From Paratinospora sagittata (lineage: Eukaryota > Streptophyta > Magnoliopsida > Ranunculales > Menispermaceae), in the NCBI GenBank assembly GCA_035771175.1, contig JAYMFD010003054.1, positions 34,740 to 98,739 of the forward strand: a stretch of DNA of 64,000 bases. Direction: 5' to 3'. The position numbers and the translations under genes were made by a program. Positions 63,501 to 64,000 of this stretch are shown here, in pieces. A model generated the notes under the pieces. The model was not told where the DNA came from and searched no databases. It saw only the letters and a list, made by a program, of their open reading frames with translations. Numbering within the stretch: the first letter of the stretch is position 1; each line of letters starts with the position of its first letter.

Positions 63501-63977
63501 AGACAATGGGAATCTTCTAGGTGTTACTAGAGAATATTTCAATTAAGATAACCTGGCAAAACTGTGAAGGAATAGAAAAATCGAGCAAGGAGAAGTGCCC
63601 ACATTTTTCTCGTTAGAAATATAAGATTTTAGTCTAAGACGTGCCAATTGCTGGATAGCCTTATTTTTGAGAAATTAATATTTTGACACTAAAGAACCAT
63701 TTCAATGACTCAAAACACTTTGATATAAGAATAAACACTTTTAAATAATTCAAAACTCATTAAAATTATGATTAAAACCTTTCGGAAAACATTTTTGTAA
63801 AAATGAAATACTATATCGAAAGTGATTTTGAAGACTTTGCAATTTTCAGAGTTTTAGTGCTAAGATTGATCGAGGGGTTACCTTACACACCAGAGATCAA
63901 ACTAATGCATTAGACATGAGATATGTCTTCGTTCTTCGAGCTTGATCATTGTCGAATCCGAAAGCTATTGTTTGATG
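60518..63977 (+). repeat. C-like/P dimers at the window end (two x 1730 bp)
   Basis: Monomers start at 60518 (C-like with G180 and T433), 61383 (P with G180, T403 and G478), 62248 (C-like with A284, C57 and a private G in 'cctgtgc') and 63113 (P with G180, T403 and G478). The two P units look the same and carry G478 ('aaggag'), otherwise found only in the E units at 26780-34564. The alternation resembles that at 44948-55327. Confidence 0.88.
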
Positions 63978-64000
63978 TGTTCTTGATGCAAAACAGGTGA
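63978..64000 (+). repeat. First 23 bases of monomer 75
   Basis: The sequence equals positions 1-23 of the monomer with no difference, so the array continues past the window end in the same orientation and phase. Confidence 0.98.

Larger units (their letters stand above)
1..64000 (+). repeat. 865-bp satellite DNA tandem array, 74 complete monomers plus a 23-bp fragment
   Basis: The same 865-bp unit repeats head to tail from the first base to the last, so the array extends beyond both window ends. Monomer starts were located by the recurring 'tgttcttgatgc' (with 'gatga' in three copies). Sixty-five monomers are 865 bp; 858-bp ones start at 866, 4319, 9501, 12954 and 16407; an 864-bp one at 6907; 866-bp ones at 36295, 38026 and 42352. 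These lengths sum exactly to 63977, where the partial last unit begins. All copies share one orientation, and no foreign DNA, gap or microsatellite expansion interrupts them. Hand-listing stops in monomer 1 gives longest stop-to-stop frames of about 46 codons forward and 48 reverse, so no CDS is supported. The organisation is that of eukaryotic heterochromatin, possibly centromeric. That location is inference; no species or family match could be made. Confidence 0.98.

Noticed and set aside
1..64000. Protein-coding repeats (a giant repetitive gene)
   Set aside because: The 865-bp unit shifts the frame by one each time, and stops occur in all six frames. In monomer 1 no stop-to-stop stretch exceeds about 50 codons.
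1..64000. CRISPR array or bacterial repeat system
   Set aside because: Units are 865 bp and wholly repeated, with no alternation of short repeats and unique spacers and no cas-like genes.
1..64000. CENP-B box
   Set aside because: The pattern TTCGNNNNANNCGGG is absent; I saw no CGGG in the monomer. The 'ttcggaaaac' segment does not fit.
1..64000. rDNA intergenic spacer or telomeric repeats
   Set aside because: No rRNA gene sequence and no TTAGGG/TTTAGGG-type runs were seen in any monomer.
1..64000. The periodicity as a pure assembly artefact
   Set aside because: Copies carry ordered, linked and private variants rather than exact duplication, which fits a real array. Collapse or local duplication (for example at 17265-22454) still cannot be excluded without reads.

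Overview
The whole 64-kb window is one uninterrupted tandem array of an A+T-rich satellite DNA (roughly two thirds A+T by eye). I find no gene, RNA gene, mobile-element insertion, CRISPR array, inversion or unique sequence. The monomer is 865 bp. Counting from the first T of 'tgttcttgatgc' at base 1, the window holds 74 complete head-to-tail monomers plus 23 bases of a 75th. Sixty-five are 865 bp, five are 858 bp (a shared 7-bp deletion), one is 864 bp and three are 866 bp. By hand, no stop-to-stop open frame in monomer 1 exceeds about 50 codons on either strand. Because 865 is not a multiple of three, frames also change from monomer to monomer. The array is therefore non-coding.

Long homogeneous arrays with nested higher-order repeats (HORs) are typical of eukaryotic centromeric or other constitutive heterochromatin. 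The species cannot be read from the sequence. The long A+T-rich monomer would fit a plant (several-hundred-bp to nearly 1-kb satellites are known, for example, in legumes), but this is a weak inference and an animal source is not excluded.

Monomers differ from each other by roughly 1-3 percent, at a limited set of recurring sites. I use these as haplotype labels, given as positions within the monomer. A = T478, C533, A611. B = 7-bp deletion at 457-463, G515, T644. C = A533, A559, G566, T593, G611, T619, A706. D = G180, C289, T478. E = G611 with A619 kept, usually with G387. F = G50, C57, G211, A274. G = left part F, right part C. H = C57 with C289 and T180. P = C57, A274, A322, C336, usually T403, no deletion.

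Layout. 1-6906: two copies of a four-monomer HOR (A-B-C-D, 3453 bp). 6907-9500: an out-of-phase C-like monomer and a locally duplicated pair. 9501-19859: three 3453-bp copies of B-C-D-A. 19860-22454: a near-identical 2595-bp repeat of the preceding C-D-A trimer, without B. 22455-23319: one C-like monomer. 23320-31969: two copies of a five-monomer HOR (4325 bp). 31105-36294: E-F dimers (1730 bp). 33700-43217: a seven-monomer block (6057 bp) followed by a partial second copy. 43218-55327: alternating C-like and P monomers forming four- and eight-monomer repeats (3460 and 6920 bp). 55328-64000: irregular, then dimeric C-like/P alternation. The HOR size therefore changes at least six times along one continuous array (4, 3, 5, 2, 7, 4/8, 2 monomers). 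Copies of a HOR differ by only a few bases over several kb, as expected from repeated unequal exchange and gene conversion.

Inside each monomer there are several dyad symmetries, a cluster of three 'tgatgtgtt' copies at the monomer junction, a hairpin-forming element and a run of A/T tracts at near-helical spacing. These are the only candidate functional sites. I saw no coding or protein-based system in this window.
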